Assembly (NCBI GenBank): GCA_029237695.1
Contig: CM055269.1
Coordinates: forward strand, 29,050,956-29,114,955
Origin: Conchocele bisecta
Lineage: Eukaryota; Mollusca; Bivalvia; Lucinida; Thyasiridae
Direction: 5' to 3'
Length of the DNA stretch: 64,000 nt
Under the pieces are notes generated by a model. The model had not been told where the DNA came from and searched no databases. It was given only the letters and a program-made list of their open reading frames with translations. The position numbers were made by a program, and so were the translations under genes. Positions within the stretch are counted from its first letter, which is position 1, and each line of letters starts with the position of its first letter. Shown piece after piece: positions 21,313 through 30,930 of the stretch.

Positions 21313-24300
21313 ATGACACAAGCGAACTTGAGAAATCTGAGACGACAAAATCCTGTAGTATATCAACAACTTGTTGACGATATAGAAGGACAACGCAACA
21401 TTGATAACTTGCAGAGGGATTTAACAAAAATGGGGATACCTTTTGGGCGCGAAGATGAAAGAGAAAAAACTTCAAAGGTTGATAAATGAGGGAAAGAATG
21501 ATATAATATGGAATAGAATGCGGAGAGCCGCAGCTAAGGGGGTTTTTAAAAATATTGAGAAGAAAGATATAAATAAAATATCAGATACAATAGCCTCAGA
21601 AGTGCAAGCTGTACTGTTATCTAAAGGTGTTGGACTTAATAAAAAACCGAAGCGTAAGATTAACACCTCACTAGTAAGGAAGCTAGTGAATGAGGGACCT
21701 GAAATACTTGAAGATACAGACGGGTTTGATATTAATATAGAGAGAGGGCGACGAGTTGTAACAATCACAATAAAGAGAAACCTTAACCGTAACTCATCTA
21801 GAAGACTCATGAAGCAGCTCGATAATCAGATGACAGGTAGCTTTTATTTAAGATATTCATACGCGTATAAGCTACAACATATTGAGGAGGTTGATGAAGC
21901 GGGCAAGCCGAACACAATAACATATGGTAAACATTTCAGGAAGCCCCACTTTCGAAGGGTCTGCGGGTGTAAGACAATGGGTTAAAATGCAGGAAGAAAA
22001 TAGATTGGACGTTGGTAAAATAGATAGACCCAACACGAAATGGTTGTTCGTAAGATGGTTAAGCACAACAATTAAGCTTATTTATACTACTCAAGTTACA
22101 GCTGGAGATACACAAGTAAATGTACTAGGAGGTGGAAGGCTTCCTGACTGGCTGAGAAATAAGAAGGGGATAAAACCTCTAGATACTTTCAACGATAATT
22201 AAGTCTGTTCAGATGTCTAGCTTTATGTAAAGATACATCATTGAGAGCGGATAGATCAATCAGAGAGATAAAATCTTTGAACAAAAAGTATCAAGATTTC
22301 ATTGTGGGGAAGCGCAGGAAAGATAGTCCTATAAGTTTTGAGGAGCTTAAGCTGGTTGAAGAATGTTTTAAAGTTGGGATTGAAGCGTACGAGCCTGAAG
22401 AAAATGGCACTTGGTATATCAGACACACAGCTGCACATTATGATGAAGTTGGTGTTATGAAAATGAAGATAGGTATTTACAACAATCACGCGTTTCTTAT
22501 AACAGACATGAAGAGAGCCACACAAAATTACTGTTGTCCTAATTGTCAACAACGATTCACTCAGTCTCACTGCATTGCGAGACACGCGCAAACTTGCAAT
22601 CGCGGATTAACTAAAGTATCTTGTAAGGGTAAGGAAATAGACAGGCCACAATCTGCATTCGAGAAAGCTTTCTATCCTAAGTCTCATTGTAGTAAGAAAT
22701 CTATAGAGTGGATGAATACATTTACAGATAACCATATTCACACAGCAGTTTGCGGACATGGTGGAGAAAGAGTAATAAAGAAAGCACCAGTTGATGGATA
22801 TTGTTCTGAAACCAACACAGTTTATCAATTTCACGGCTGTTATGGCACGGTTTCCCACGACATAGTAAGAATAGACAAGATAAGTATGCAAACACACTTG
22901 TACGAGATATAATAATTAGAGCTTCATATAATTTAGTTACAATTTGGGAATGTGAGTACGATCGACAGAGAAAGCAAGCTGTAACCGCACCGCTTCCAAC
23001 ACCTCCAACAGTAATTTACCCATATAAGTAGTGTATGATTTTGAGTCTTTACTGGTTAAGAGTGATCCAGATAGGACTGTAAAAGATCTAGATGTGATTG
23101 ATACTCACATTCCGGTAAGTGTAAGTGTGGGTGATACGCTAACTAGAGAAGTTGTACACATTTGTGATACAGATCCAGAGAGCTTAGTTAAGAGATTTAT
23201 GGAAGAAGTATCTAAGCGAGGAGATAAGATAAGAGAAGAAGTTGGTAAGAATTCGGTCTACGGTTTTCCAACCGATTTCGATCTACTTCCAACTGTCCAG
23301 CAGAAAGAACTTACGAGATGGATTTCGCAGGTTCCTACATTAGGTTTCAACTGTGGATCATACGATTTGAATGTTATTAAGAGATATCTAGTAGGGATTC
23401 TATCAGATACTACAGAGAAAGTAATGGTTGGTAAGAAAACAAATACGACCGTTTATTTGATGACTCCAAAATTAAAGTTTTTAGATGTGAGAATGTATCT
23501 ATCTCCAGGGGTGTCCTACGATAAATGGGTACGCGCATACGGTTGTGAATGTAATAAATCATTCTTTCCGTACGAGTGGTTTGATAATTATGACAAGTTA
23601 AACTACCAAGGGTTACCACCTATCGAATGTTGGACTAATAGGCTAGCACCTAGTAATACAATTAAACCTGATGAGTTAGCCGCGTGTGTCGAAACTTATA
23701 AAGCGAGAGGGATGAAAAGTTTCAAAGATTGGTTAGAATATTACAACGATCTAGATGTCTCACCATTTCTAGAAGCTCTAGAGAAGATGTCTAACTTTTA
23801 TTCACTCAAAGGTATAGATATGTTTAAGGATGCAGTTACCCTACCAGGAGTCGCATTGCAATATATATTGAGAGGAACAATTAAGGAGCATGTTAAAACT
23901 TACAAGACTAAGGAAAGCGCAGAAGTTCGCAAGATATGTCCACCACTGTTCGCGCCTGAAGCTGAAGAGTATGAAATGTTGAAAGGTGCACTAGTTGGAG
24001 GACCTTCTATAGTATTTACAAGACATGAAGAGGTGAATGTTACAAGATTAAGATCCACTCCAGATGGTAACGGAAAAAAATGTAAGTCTGTATTAGGATT
24101 GGATGCTAACGCTCTTTATCTATCAACGCTAGGTAAGGAAATGCCTTGTGGTAAGGGTGTTTTAACAAAGACTTCAACCCCATTTAATAAGACTAGGATA
24201 GATGATTTCACCAACAGAGTTAAGAGTGGTACTTGGTTTGGGTTTGCGGAGGTCGACATCCGTGTTCCTGATAGCTTGTACGACGTCTTTTCAGAAATGT

Positions 24301-25351
24301 CACCTATCTTTATAAATCGTGTAGTGGAGGCAGATGAAGTTCCAGATCATATGTTGCAATATCTCGATGATACGAACCGCAATCGAGGAGATGGTAAGAA
24401 GTTAGTTGGAGCTATGAGTGCAGAGAAAGTTTTACTATTTGCACCGCTATTGAAATGGTATCTAAAACATGGTTTAATCATCACAGGAGTGCATAGGATT
24501 ATAAATTATAAAGCAGGCAAGCCGTTCGAATGGTTCGTGAAAGAAGTTACTGCAGCGCGTAGAGAAGGTGACATAAACGTTGAAGCCGCCCCGATTGCGG
24601 ATATTATGAAACTATTAGGAAACTCGTGTTGCGGAAAAATGATAGAATCTCCCGAAAAACCACCTGTGTACTACTTATACTAAAGATGAGACGTGTGTTG
24701 ACAGAGCATTAAGATCCGCGTATTTTGATGATATCGAAGAGATAGGAGACGCGTACGAAATATCTAGTAGGAAATCATCAGCTTCAATGACGAGACCCTT
24801 CCACTGCGGTATAGCCGTATTTCAATACGCTAAGTTGAGAATGTTAGAGTTCTATTACGACTTTCTAGATAAGTATGTTGATTAGAGCTGACTTTGAGTT
24901 AGTACAGATGGATACGGATAGTATGTATATGGGTATCAGTGGTCCGAATTCGTTGGAAGATGTGATCAAACCGCACCTTGTAGAGGATTTTAACGAACAT
25001 AAAAAAGAATGGCTCGCTTGGGATAAGTGGAGTAACAGAGAGCCAGGACTTTTCAAGACCGAATTCAGAGGCGATCGTGCTATCGCATTAAGTAGTAAGT
25101 GTTACGTAGTTGAGAAAAAAGGTGGAGGTATCAAGCATTCAGCTAAGGGATTGAACGCCAGGCAGAACAAGCTAGATTGGGATAGATATAAGGCAGCGCT
25201 TGATCTCACCCATAAAGATGTAGGTGCTAATAGAGGTTTCCGCATGCTACACGGCTGTATAAGAACTTATACCCAGAAGAAGTTAGGGCTATCCGCCTAC
25301 TATGATAAGAGAAGATTGGATGTAGATGGTATTCACACCACACCTTTATAA
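21313..25351 (+). pseudogene. polB: Protein-primed family B DNA polymerase (Polinton PolB), frameshifted
   Basis: Frames follow one another with small shifts: 21313 onward, 21443-21985, 21924-22202, 22241-22912, 23031-24683 and 24875-25351. They appear to be one decayed gene. The N-terminal part has a CFRCLAL-like block (about 22205) and a zinc-finger-like CCPNCQQRF..HC..RHAQTC (about 22533-22600). The exonuclease has DFE at 23034 (Exo I), NCGSYD about 23350 (Exo II) and YYNDLDV about 23740 (Exo III). The polymerase has LDANALYLSTL about 24100 (motif A), LLGNSCCGKM about 24615 (motif B) and MDTDSMY about 24908 (motif C). Catalytic residues are preserved, so inactivation is recent relative to the other elements. 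It would copy the element from a terminal protein in the nucleus. Confidence 0.9.
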
Positions 25352-25505
25352 AGTTAAGCGCGATATATTTAGTTTCTATTTCAACTAGTCTCCATATGGA
25401 GTTACACAGAGATTTTACTCCCCTTAGCTTTTCATTATTTCTACAAAGTTCACCATCATTTATAAATTTATTTACCACGGTAGTGTTCGAGTAAGCAACA
25501 GTTTG

Positions 25506-25730
25506 CTATCCAAACGGCTCATCCCAACAACCAAACTTCCGCGCAGAGTAACTTAGTAAACTAACATAGTGCATATAGTCTTCTCTAGGTATACTCCTTA
25601 TTCCTAATATTTTATCAGGGTTTTCGGAAGCATATTTAAGTTGATGAAGTTTACCAGGAACATAATGCCACATTTTTTCTTCAGCTTCATTCATCTTTTG
25701 AGAATCTTTATCTTTTTTGTAAAAACGCAT
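25506..25730 (-). CDS. Small Polinton ORF, 74 aa, unknown function
   Basis: An intact minus-strand frame starts at an ATG at 25730 in AT-rich DNA and ends just beyond the polB 3' end, convergent with polB. It is rich in Lys and Glu at the N-terminus (KKDKDSQKMNEAEEKMWHYV) and has no recognised domain or membrane segment. It is the only long frame in the interval. It may be the remnant of a larger Polinton gene. Function not assigned. Confidence 0.4.
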   Translation of the reverse strand: MRFYKKDKDSQKMNEAEEKMWHYVPGKLHQLKYASENPDKILGIRSIPREDYMHYVSLLSYSARKFGCWDEPFG

Positions 25731-25844
25731 AATAAGTCAGTTAGATTTTGTATAACTTTATACTGAGTAATGTTTAACAATTAATTTTTATAAAATTAGC
25801 AAAATTACTGAGCAAAGCTTAACAATGATTAAAATTACTGAGCA

Positions 25845-25896
25845 ATACTCAGCAATACTCAGCAATACTCAGCAATACGCAGCAATACTCAGCAAA
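25845..25896. repeat. 10-bp tandem repeat CAGCAATACT
   Basis: About five copies of CAGCAATACT, with looser ACTGAGCAA copies upstream to about 25760. It lies just before the 242-aa ORF, between convergent and divergent genes of the Polinton. Confidence 0.85.
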
Positions 25897-26006
25897 AACA
25901 CTACAATCGTAGAAAATATGTTTCTCCTGGGAACACCCCCAGGCGTCTCGCACATTCCAAGCACTTTGAGATTCCCTGTTGGACACATGTTCCCCTGTGT
26001 GTAGCC

Positions 26007-26735
26007 ATGCCGAAAACCTACTTGTCTCCGAAAAACATGCGAGAAATTGTTTCCACCCGTGGAACGACCACAGCCCGCAACATCAAAAAGAAGTACGGAA
26101 TTGGTAGCGCAAGACTCCAAAAAATTCTGGACGAAGCTAGTAGTGCAACTCCCGAAACTAGCAGTAGAACACCCTTAGAAGAACCTCCCATTGTGAATGT
26201 AGACCCACCTGGTCCTCTAGAAGAACCTCCCCTTGCGAATACCCCTCTAGAAGGTGCCGGCGAATCTACGCGTTTGCATTTCTTGGGAAACCGTTTGGAT
26301 CGCAAGCTACTGGATGTGGAACTTCGTTTGGAGCGTTTGCTGACGAATTTGGAGTCGTGTCTGGGGTTTCTAGAAGACCGTTTGGTGGAGGTCGGAACTA
26401 GCGCGTTTTCGGACACTGGTTCCGAGACTAGTGTATCCGAGGCTAGCGCTCCCAAGCCTAGCGAACCGAAATGCGAAAAAGACTTGGAGGTGCACGACAT
26501 TTGGCAAACGATGGAGAATGCAAAGTGGTGTCTTGGAATTGCTTTCGCTGTGTATGCAGTTTGCAAACCATTGTTTCCATTCGTGTCTCTAGAGGCTTGT
26601 AGACTCTGGAAGAACAAACCAGATCCCGACACCAAGTTCGTGCACTCCGCAAAACAGTCCGGTACGCCGAATGGGAAAAATGACGACTCCGTACACCCTC
26701 CCTCTGGAGGGCGCAACCCTTTCTACATGCAGTAG
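26007..26735 (+). CDS. Polinton-encoded HTH-like, coiled-coil membrane protein, 242 aa
   Basis: This is the only fully intact long frame in the Polinton. The ATG has a good context (GTAGCCATGC). Residues 10-41 (around TTARNIKKKYGIGSARLQKI) look like a helix-turn-helix. Residues 56-85 are Pro-rich with two copies of LEEPP. Residues 94-130 form a leucine-rich amphipathic coiled coil, 131-160 are Ser/Glu-rich, and 174-194 form one hydrophobic segment (WCLGIAFAVYAVCKPLFPFV). The tail is polar. No family is recognised. A DNA-binding head tethered by a membrane anchor is an inference from these parts only. Its codon usage is more GC-rich than polB, so it may have a different origin. Integrity beside a broken polB is unexpected. 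Confidence 0.6.
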   Translation: MPKTYLSPKNMREIVSTRGTTTARNIKKKYGIGSARLQKILDEASSATPETSSRTPLEEPPIVNVDPPGPLEEPPLANTPLEGAGESTRLHFLGNRLDRKLLDVELRLERLLTNLESCLGFLEDRLVEVGTSAFSDTGSETSVSEASAPKPSEPKCEKDLEVHDIWQTMENAKWCLGIAFAVYAVCKPLFPFVSLEACRLWKNKPDPDTKFVHSAKQSGTPNGKNDDSVHPPSGGRNPFYMQ

Positions 26736-26956
26736 CCCTTTGAAAAGAAAATGTTACATAGTTTTTGGAGTCTACAGAGCTGACAGCATGGATACCCGCA
26801 TTTCCTTGTGTTTTGCCTTTGTTGGTATTTCTTGCATGTTCTGTGTGGGAGTTCTACAAAGTTCATCGAGTACCTATTCTGTGTGGCAGCCGAAAGTAGC
26901 TGAAAAAGGTAACCGAAAAAAAAACTCATCAATTTGGGGACGGATTTTAACTTGTT

Positions 26957-27122
26957 AGACGGCAAAAATTTTACCTTGGTTTTTTTCCATCTCTAGAGGT
27001 GTCAAACGGTAGATATAAGTAATATCTCTCATGATGGTGCGACAGTATTTTATGAGGGGTGATGTGGTGTGCTTGCTGCGCTCTATTATCTTGTTATATC
27101 AAAAACGGTAACGTACTGATAT
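26957..27122 (-). repeat. Second, diverged copy of the Polinton right TIR
   Basis: Directly inside the right TIR lies another copy in the same orientation: GACGGCAAAAATTTTACCTT, CCATCTCTAGAGGTGTCAAA and ATCTTGTTATATCAAAAACG all recur. The middle (about 27010-27060) is diverged. The right end therefore carries two TIR copies in tandem. Confidence 0.88.
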
Positions 27123-27135
27123 ACATAATTTTGGG

Positions 27136-27364
27136 TTTTCATAAACATATTTCTATCTAAAACCGCGTTATTTGTTGTAGACGGCAAAAAATTTACCTCG
27201 GGTTTTTTCCATCTCTAGAGGTGTCAAACGCTAGATATACACAATTAGTACGCTGCTGTTTTATCACTGTTTTAACGGGTTTGTTATAGGGGTGGTGTGC
27301 TTGCTGTACTCTATTATCTTGTTATATCAAAAACGGTAACGTACTGATACCCTATATACTACTA
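27136..27364 (-). repeat. Polinton right terminal inverted repeat
   Basis: Inverse of 20927-21155, ending CCCTATATACTACTA. Mismatches are few (for example one base in the run before GATATAACAAG), indicating recent or homogenised ends. Confidence 0.9.
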
Positions 27365-28129
27365 CATTTGTCTATGGTGGCCAATACACGCCAACATGAG
27401 TGTCAATTCTACGTTCAGGGAAGGGGTCAATAAGTCAGAAAGTGATAAATTACAGTCAGGGAACAAATTAATGACAGTATAACACATCCAGCGTAGATTA
27501 ATATCCATGTTAATGCAAGTACTGAAAATACGACACAAACAAAAATTCTTAACAAATTTGGGCTTCCATACATTGAAAATTTTGTCAGCGGTTTAACCAA
27601 TGACGTCATTTGTATGTTTTAATATACTCGATCCGGGGCCAACTATTTCATTGACAAAACAGGAGTAAACATGGCGATGTCAAAGTAATGCAGAAACTTT
27701 AACAAAAATCCTGCTACATTGTTTTGTACCGACAAGGCATTTTCAGGCGCGACACCGTTTCCGTGGCGGAATTATTGTAGTACCCTATGTTCAGTGCTTT
27801 CAGTACTTTGATTATATGTACGTCTACAGGGTCTACATGGTCTACAACTAAGTAACAAGCCAAACACCTTTGGAATAGTACGATTTACCTGAGTACTGTC
27901 CACTTTTTTTAGCATTTCCAAACTGTGTCGTCGTGTTTGGGAAACTGGCTGAAAATATCAGGAAACGGCCAGCAGTCGAGGATACCACAAACCTTTGCGC
28001 ATTCTGTGCACGTTATTTCATCAAAATCGGTGAAGTAATAAGTTATGGTCTTGAGTGGAGGCGAAAACACGTGATTTTGCTGTCCACATACCCACGACGT
28101 GCACCTGAAGGCCCATGCGCTGGAATTAA
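27365..28129. other. Unassigned DNA right of the Polinton
   Basis: No gene is recognised; open frames are short and without motifs. Confidence 0.5.
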
Positions 28130-28197
28130 TTTAGGGGGGGGGGGGGGGCTGGGGGGGGGGGGGGGGGGGCGGGGGGGGGGGGGGGGGGGGGGGGGGG
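28130..28197. repeat. Poly-G tract
   Basis: About 65 nearly pure G residues. The exact length may be an assembly or sequencing artefact. Confidence 0.9.
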
Positions 28198-28590
28198 ATG
28201 GCGTACGTTATCAAGAAAATTCAAGAAAACATCTTGTTTTCAAGATGTTTTCTTGAATTTTCAAGTTTTTTCTTTAATTTTCAAGATCTTTTCTTGAAAA
28301 TTCAAGAAAAGATCGATCTTCAAAATTCAAGAAAATAACTTGAAAATTCAAGAAAACATCTTGTTTTAGATCTTGAAAATTCAAGAAAAGAACTTGAAAA
28401 TTCAAGAAAACATCTTGAAAACAAGATGTTTTCTTGAATTTTCAAGTTATTTTCTTGAATTTTGAAGATCGATCTTTTCTTGAATTTTCAAGAAAAGATC
28501 TTGAAAATTAAAGAAAAAACTTGAAAATTCAAGAAAACATCTTGAAAATTCAAGAAAAGATCTCGAAAATTCAATAAAAGATAAAAAAAA
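28198..28590. repeat. Self-complementary TTGAAAATTCAAGAAAA array
   Basis: Units such as CTTGAAAATTCAAGAAAACA and AAGATGTTTTCTTGAATTTT alternate in orientation, so nearly 400 bp can fold into large hairpins; for example 28210-28260 and 28320-28370 pair with 28395-28450. TTGAAAATTCAA itself is palindromic. No coding capacity and no clear terminal repeats found. Confidence 0.9.
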
Positions 28591-29017
28591 AAGTTAAGTG
28601 GCCCTAATGGGCTTCCGTAGATATGAACACAATGATAACAGTATGCGTTAAAAAACATCAGCAAATGGTAAACACAGCGAGAAAAACAATTTGTTTAGCA
28701 CACAGTGTATTTTAACACCGTAACGCGGATTGTTATATCCCGATTGTAATACTGTTTTTCTCTTAATGTTTTGCAACCAAAAAAAACATAGATCGCAAGA
28801 TATTGCATCTAAGTTTTGAAAAATTTCCAGGGACACCCAATTGGATTCCACACACAACTGGGCTTCCACATCAGCCAGGCCTGGCGACGTCCCTGGGGAT
28901 GTTACCGCAGTTGCAACTGTACCTGCAGCGAAATCCGCGCCATCGATCTGTCGTGTCTCACCTGTCTGTGCCCCACATAGTACACCAGTATGGAAGGTCA
29001 TATCCGCCATAATTATA

Positions 29018-29169
29018 TTTGGCTTGATGCTTGCTGGCTGATGACATTTTAAGTTCTATCCGTCTTATTACAATTATATGTTGCTTGATGCTTGCTGGCT
29101 GATGACATTTTAAGTTCTATCCGTCTTATTACAATTATATGTGGCTTGATGCTTGCTGGCTGATGACAT
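29018..29169. repeat. 61-bp tandem repeat, 2.5 copies
   Basis: The unit contains GCTTGATGCTTGCTGGCTGA, then GACATTTTAAGTTCTATCCG and TCTTATTACAATTATATG. The third copy is split by the TIR element at 29170-29577 and resumes as TTCTAAGTTCTGTCCGTCTT. Confidence 0.9.
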
Positions 29170-29577
29170 CAGGGGCGGCGGAAGCGGGGGGGGGCAGGGG
29201 GGGGGGCGGTCGCCCCCCCAATAATTTGGTTGGGGGGGCGTAGCCAGCGCCCCCAATAATTCTGTAAAAAAATTATTTTTTACTGTAATATATTTGTGTA
29301 ATCATGATTACTGGGAACCCGACTATGACTGAGTCAACTCATTTAAGATAGGGAGGAGCAGTTGGGACCTGCCGATCCGGCCTAACCGTCCATCCACGGA
29401 GTTTAATCAAACATTGTTCAAACATTGCTGAGAATGCAGGAAATTGTGTTTCACACCACTTGGATTTCAAAAAATTTTCGGGGGGGGGCATGCCCCCGGA
29501 CCCCCCTAGCGAATTCGGCCCCTTCGGGCCCTCACAAAGTTCGCCCCCCCAATAATCAATTGCTTCCGCCGCCCCTG
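29170..29577. mobile_element. CAGGGGCGGCGGAAGC TIR element
   Basis: Ends CAGGGGCGGCGGAAGC and inverse. It is flanked by exact GACAT repeats (29165-29169 and 29578-29582), and lies within a 61-bp tandem repeat whose neighbouring units show the uninterrupted site. Non-autonomous, 408 bp, with G- and C-runs inside. It is like hAT-type elements with 5-bp duplications. Confidence 0.88.
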
Positions 29578-30072
29578 GACATTCTAAGTTCTGTCCGTCT
29601 TATTACATTTCTATGTATGTGGCGTGATGCTTTATTCATTCGTACTGTTTCAATGCGTTGTGTGTTGATTACATTCTAAGTAGCTTGATGCGTCACTGGT
29701 AGTGACATCCTGAGTTCCATTATTGATTATTGCATCGCTGTTTTGCTATGCTCGCTAAACCACGCCCCTTGACAACAACAATTGCAACAGTAATTTGGGA
29801 ACAACCATTATGACGCCAGGTGCGCTGCTAAAACCTAAAATAGTTCTCCCTAAAAGTATTTAATATACTGGTACCTGTCCTACAATGCGTTGCTCTCTAA
29901 ATTGGTTCCATGTCCCTAACGGTGTTGATGTAGATTGATGCCGCTTTTTCTGTTGCGCCATGTTTAGGTTAAAAGACACCAAATAGTTTTACTGTATAAT
30001 TTAACCGAATCCCAGCCAGTGTTTCCTACTTTCACTATTCGCATGGATGTTGTGGGACCAACCTCGTCATGT

Positions 30073-30308
30073 CAGGCGCGGATCCAGGATTTCGGGTTAG
30101 GGGGGTGGGGTGGGGCGGGGGGCGTAACTAGTTTGCAATACTTGACTATATTATCGAACGAGCGTAGGATTGTAGTTCAGGTTGTTGTTTTTGTGGAGGC
30201 TGTCATATGATGATGATGATCTTAGGGGGAGCGCGCGCCGGGTCCGCCCCCCCCCACCCCACCCACCCCCCCCCCCCCCCCCCCCCCCCCCCCCTGAATC
30301 CGCCCATG
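30073..30308. mobile_element. CAGGCGCGGATCCAGG TIR element
   Basis: The left end CAGGCGCGGATCCAGG is loosely matched by CTGAATCCGCCCATG at the right. A CATGT direct repeat flanks it (30068-30072 and 30309-30313). The inverted paralogue at 31532-31550 (GGACATGACGAGG) shows the site without the element. The inside has a long poly-C tract. Confidence 0.82.
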
Positions 30309-30459
30309 CATGTCCCCCAATAGTGTTTACATTATTTGGCCACGGAAATTCTGTTTACATCTCGTGACCAACAGGCTCAGTGTGTTCTTTTAAATGCTTC
30401 AAATATGCTAAAACTGGTGTCAATTTCTCTAACCTTAAACCTAAAGTGCTACATGCCAG

Positions 30460-30930
30460 GTTATAATATAGGGAGACATGTTTTTCTTTATTCTTTTAAT
30501 CTGACATTTTTCTGGCAAAATGAACATTGATTTACCATTACCAGACGTACTAATTGACAATTATTATACTTTTTATATCAAACGCGAAATGCCAGTTTGA
30601 TAGCAGGGGCGATAACCGTATTTCCTTAAAATGATAACGGAAGCAACTATTTATTCCATTTATTTATTTTTTGATGTGCATATCATCTATTTATGATATG
30701 TCGATACAAATATTTATTCAGCATTTAGTTGATATAAATAATTTAAAAATACTGCATCATTTGCATATGGAACTAGCTTGATACCACCGCGAGTCTCTAT
30801 GAGTACATTAAAGATTACTAAATAATTATATCTGTGTGGCTTGCACTCGTAATTTTTAAAAGTGGTGGAATAGTTGCAATTATACACTTATTTAATTTCC
30901 ATAAAGAAAAATGTGTACCTACTAGATGGG
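30460..30930 (+). repeat. Old dispersed repeat, copy 2
   Basis: Diverged copy of 2137-2640 in the same orientation, lying between the arms of the foldback region. Non-coding. Confidence 0.7.

Larger units (their letters stand above)
20927..27364 (+). mobile_element. Compact Polinton/Maverick-type DNA transposon
   Basis: The element is bounded by near-identical 229-bp inverted repeats and encodes a protein-primed family B DNA polymerase, the hallmark of self-synthesising Polinton transposons, which replicate their linear DNA with this enzyme. At 6.4 kb it is far shorter than the usual 15-20 kb. I see no retroviral-type integrase, packaging ATPase, cysteine protease or capsid proteins. Gene content from the left is polB (broken), a 74-aa minus ORF and a 242-aa plus ORF. 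No clean 6-bp target duplication is visible: flanks read TGACAT on the left and CATTTG on the right. It probably is a deletion derivative or non-autonomous form. Confidence 0.85.

Noticed and set aside
26018..26716. Minus-strand 232-aa ORF opposite the 242-aa Polinton ORF
   Set aside because: It is the antisense shadow; the plus frame has the better start context and structured domains, while the minus frame is Ser-rich low complexity.
30182..30367. Proline-rich ORF over poly-C
   Set aside because: It is a translation of a homopolymer inside a TIR element.
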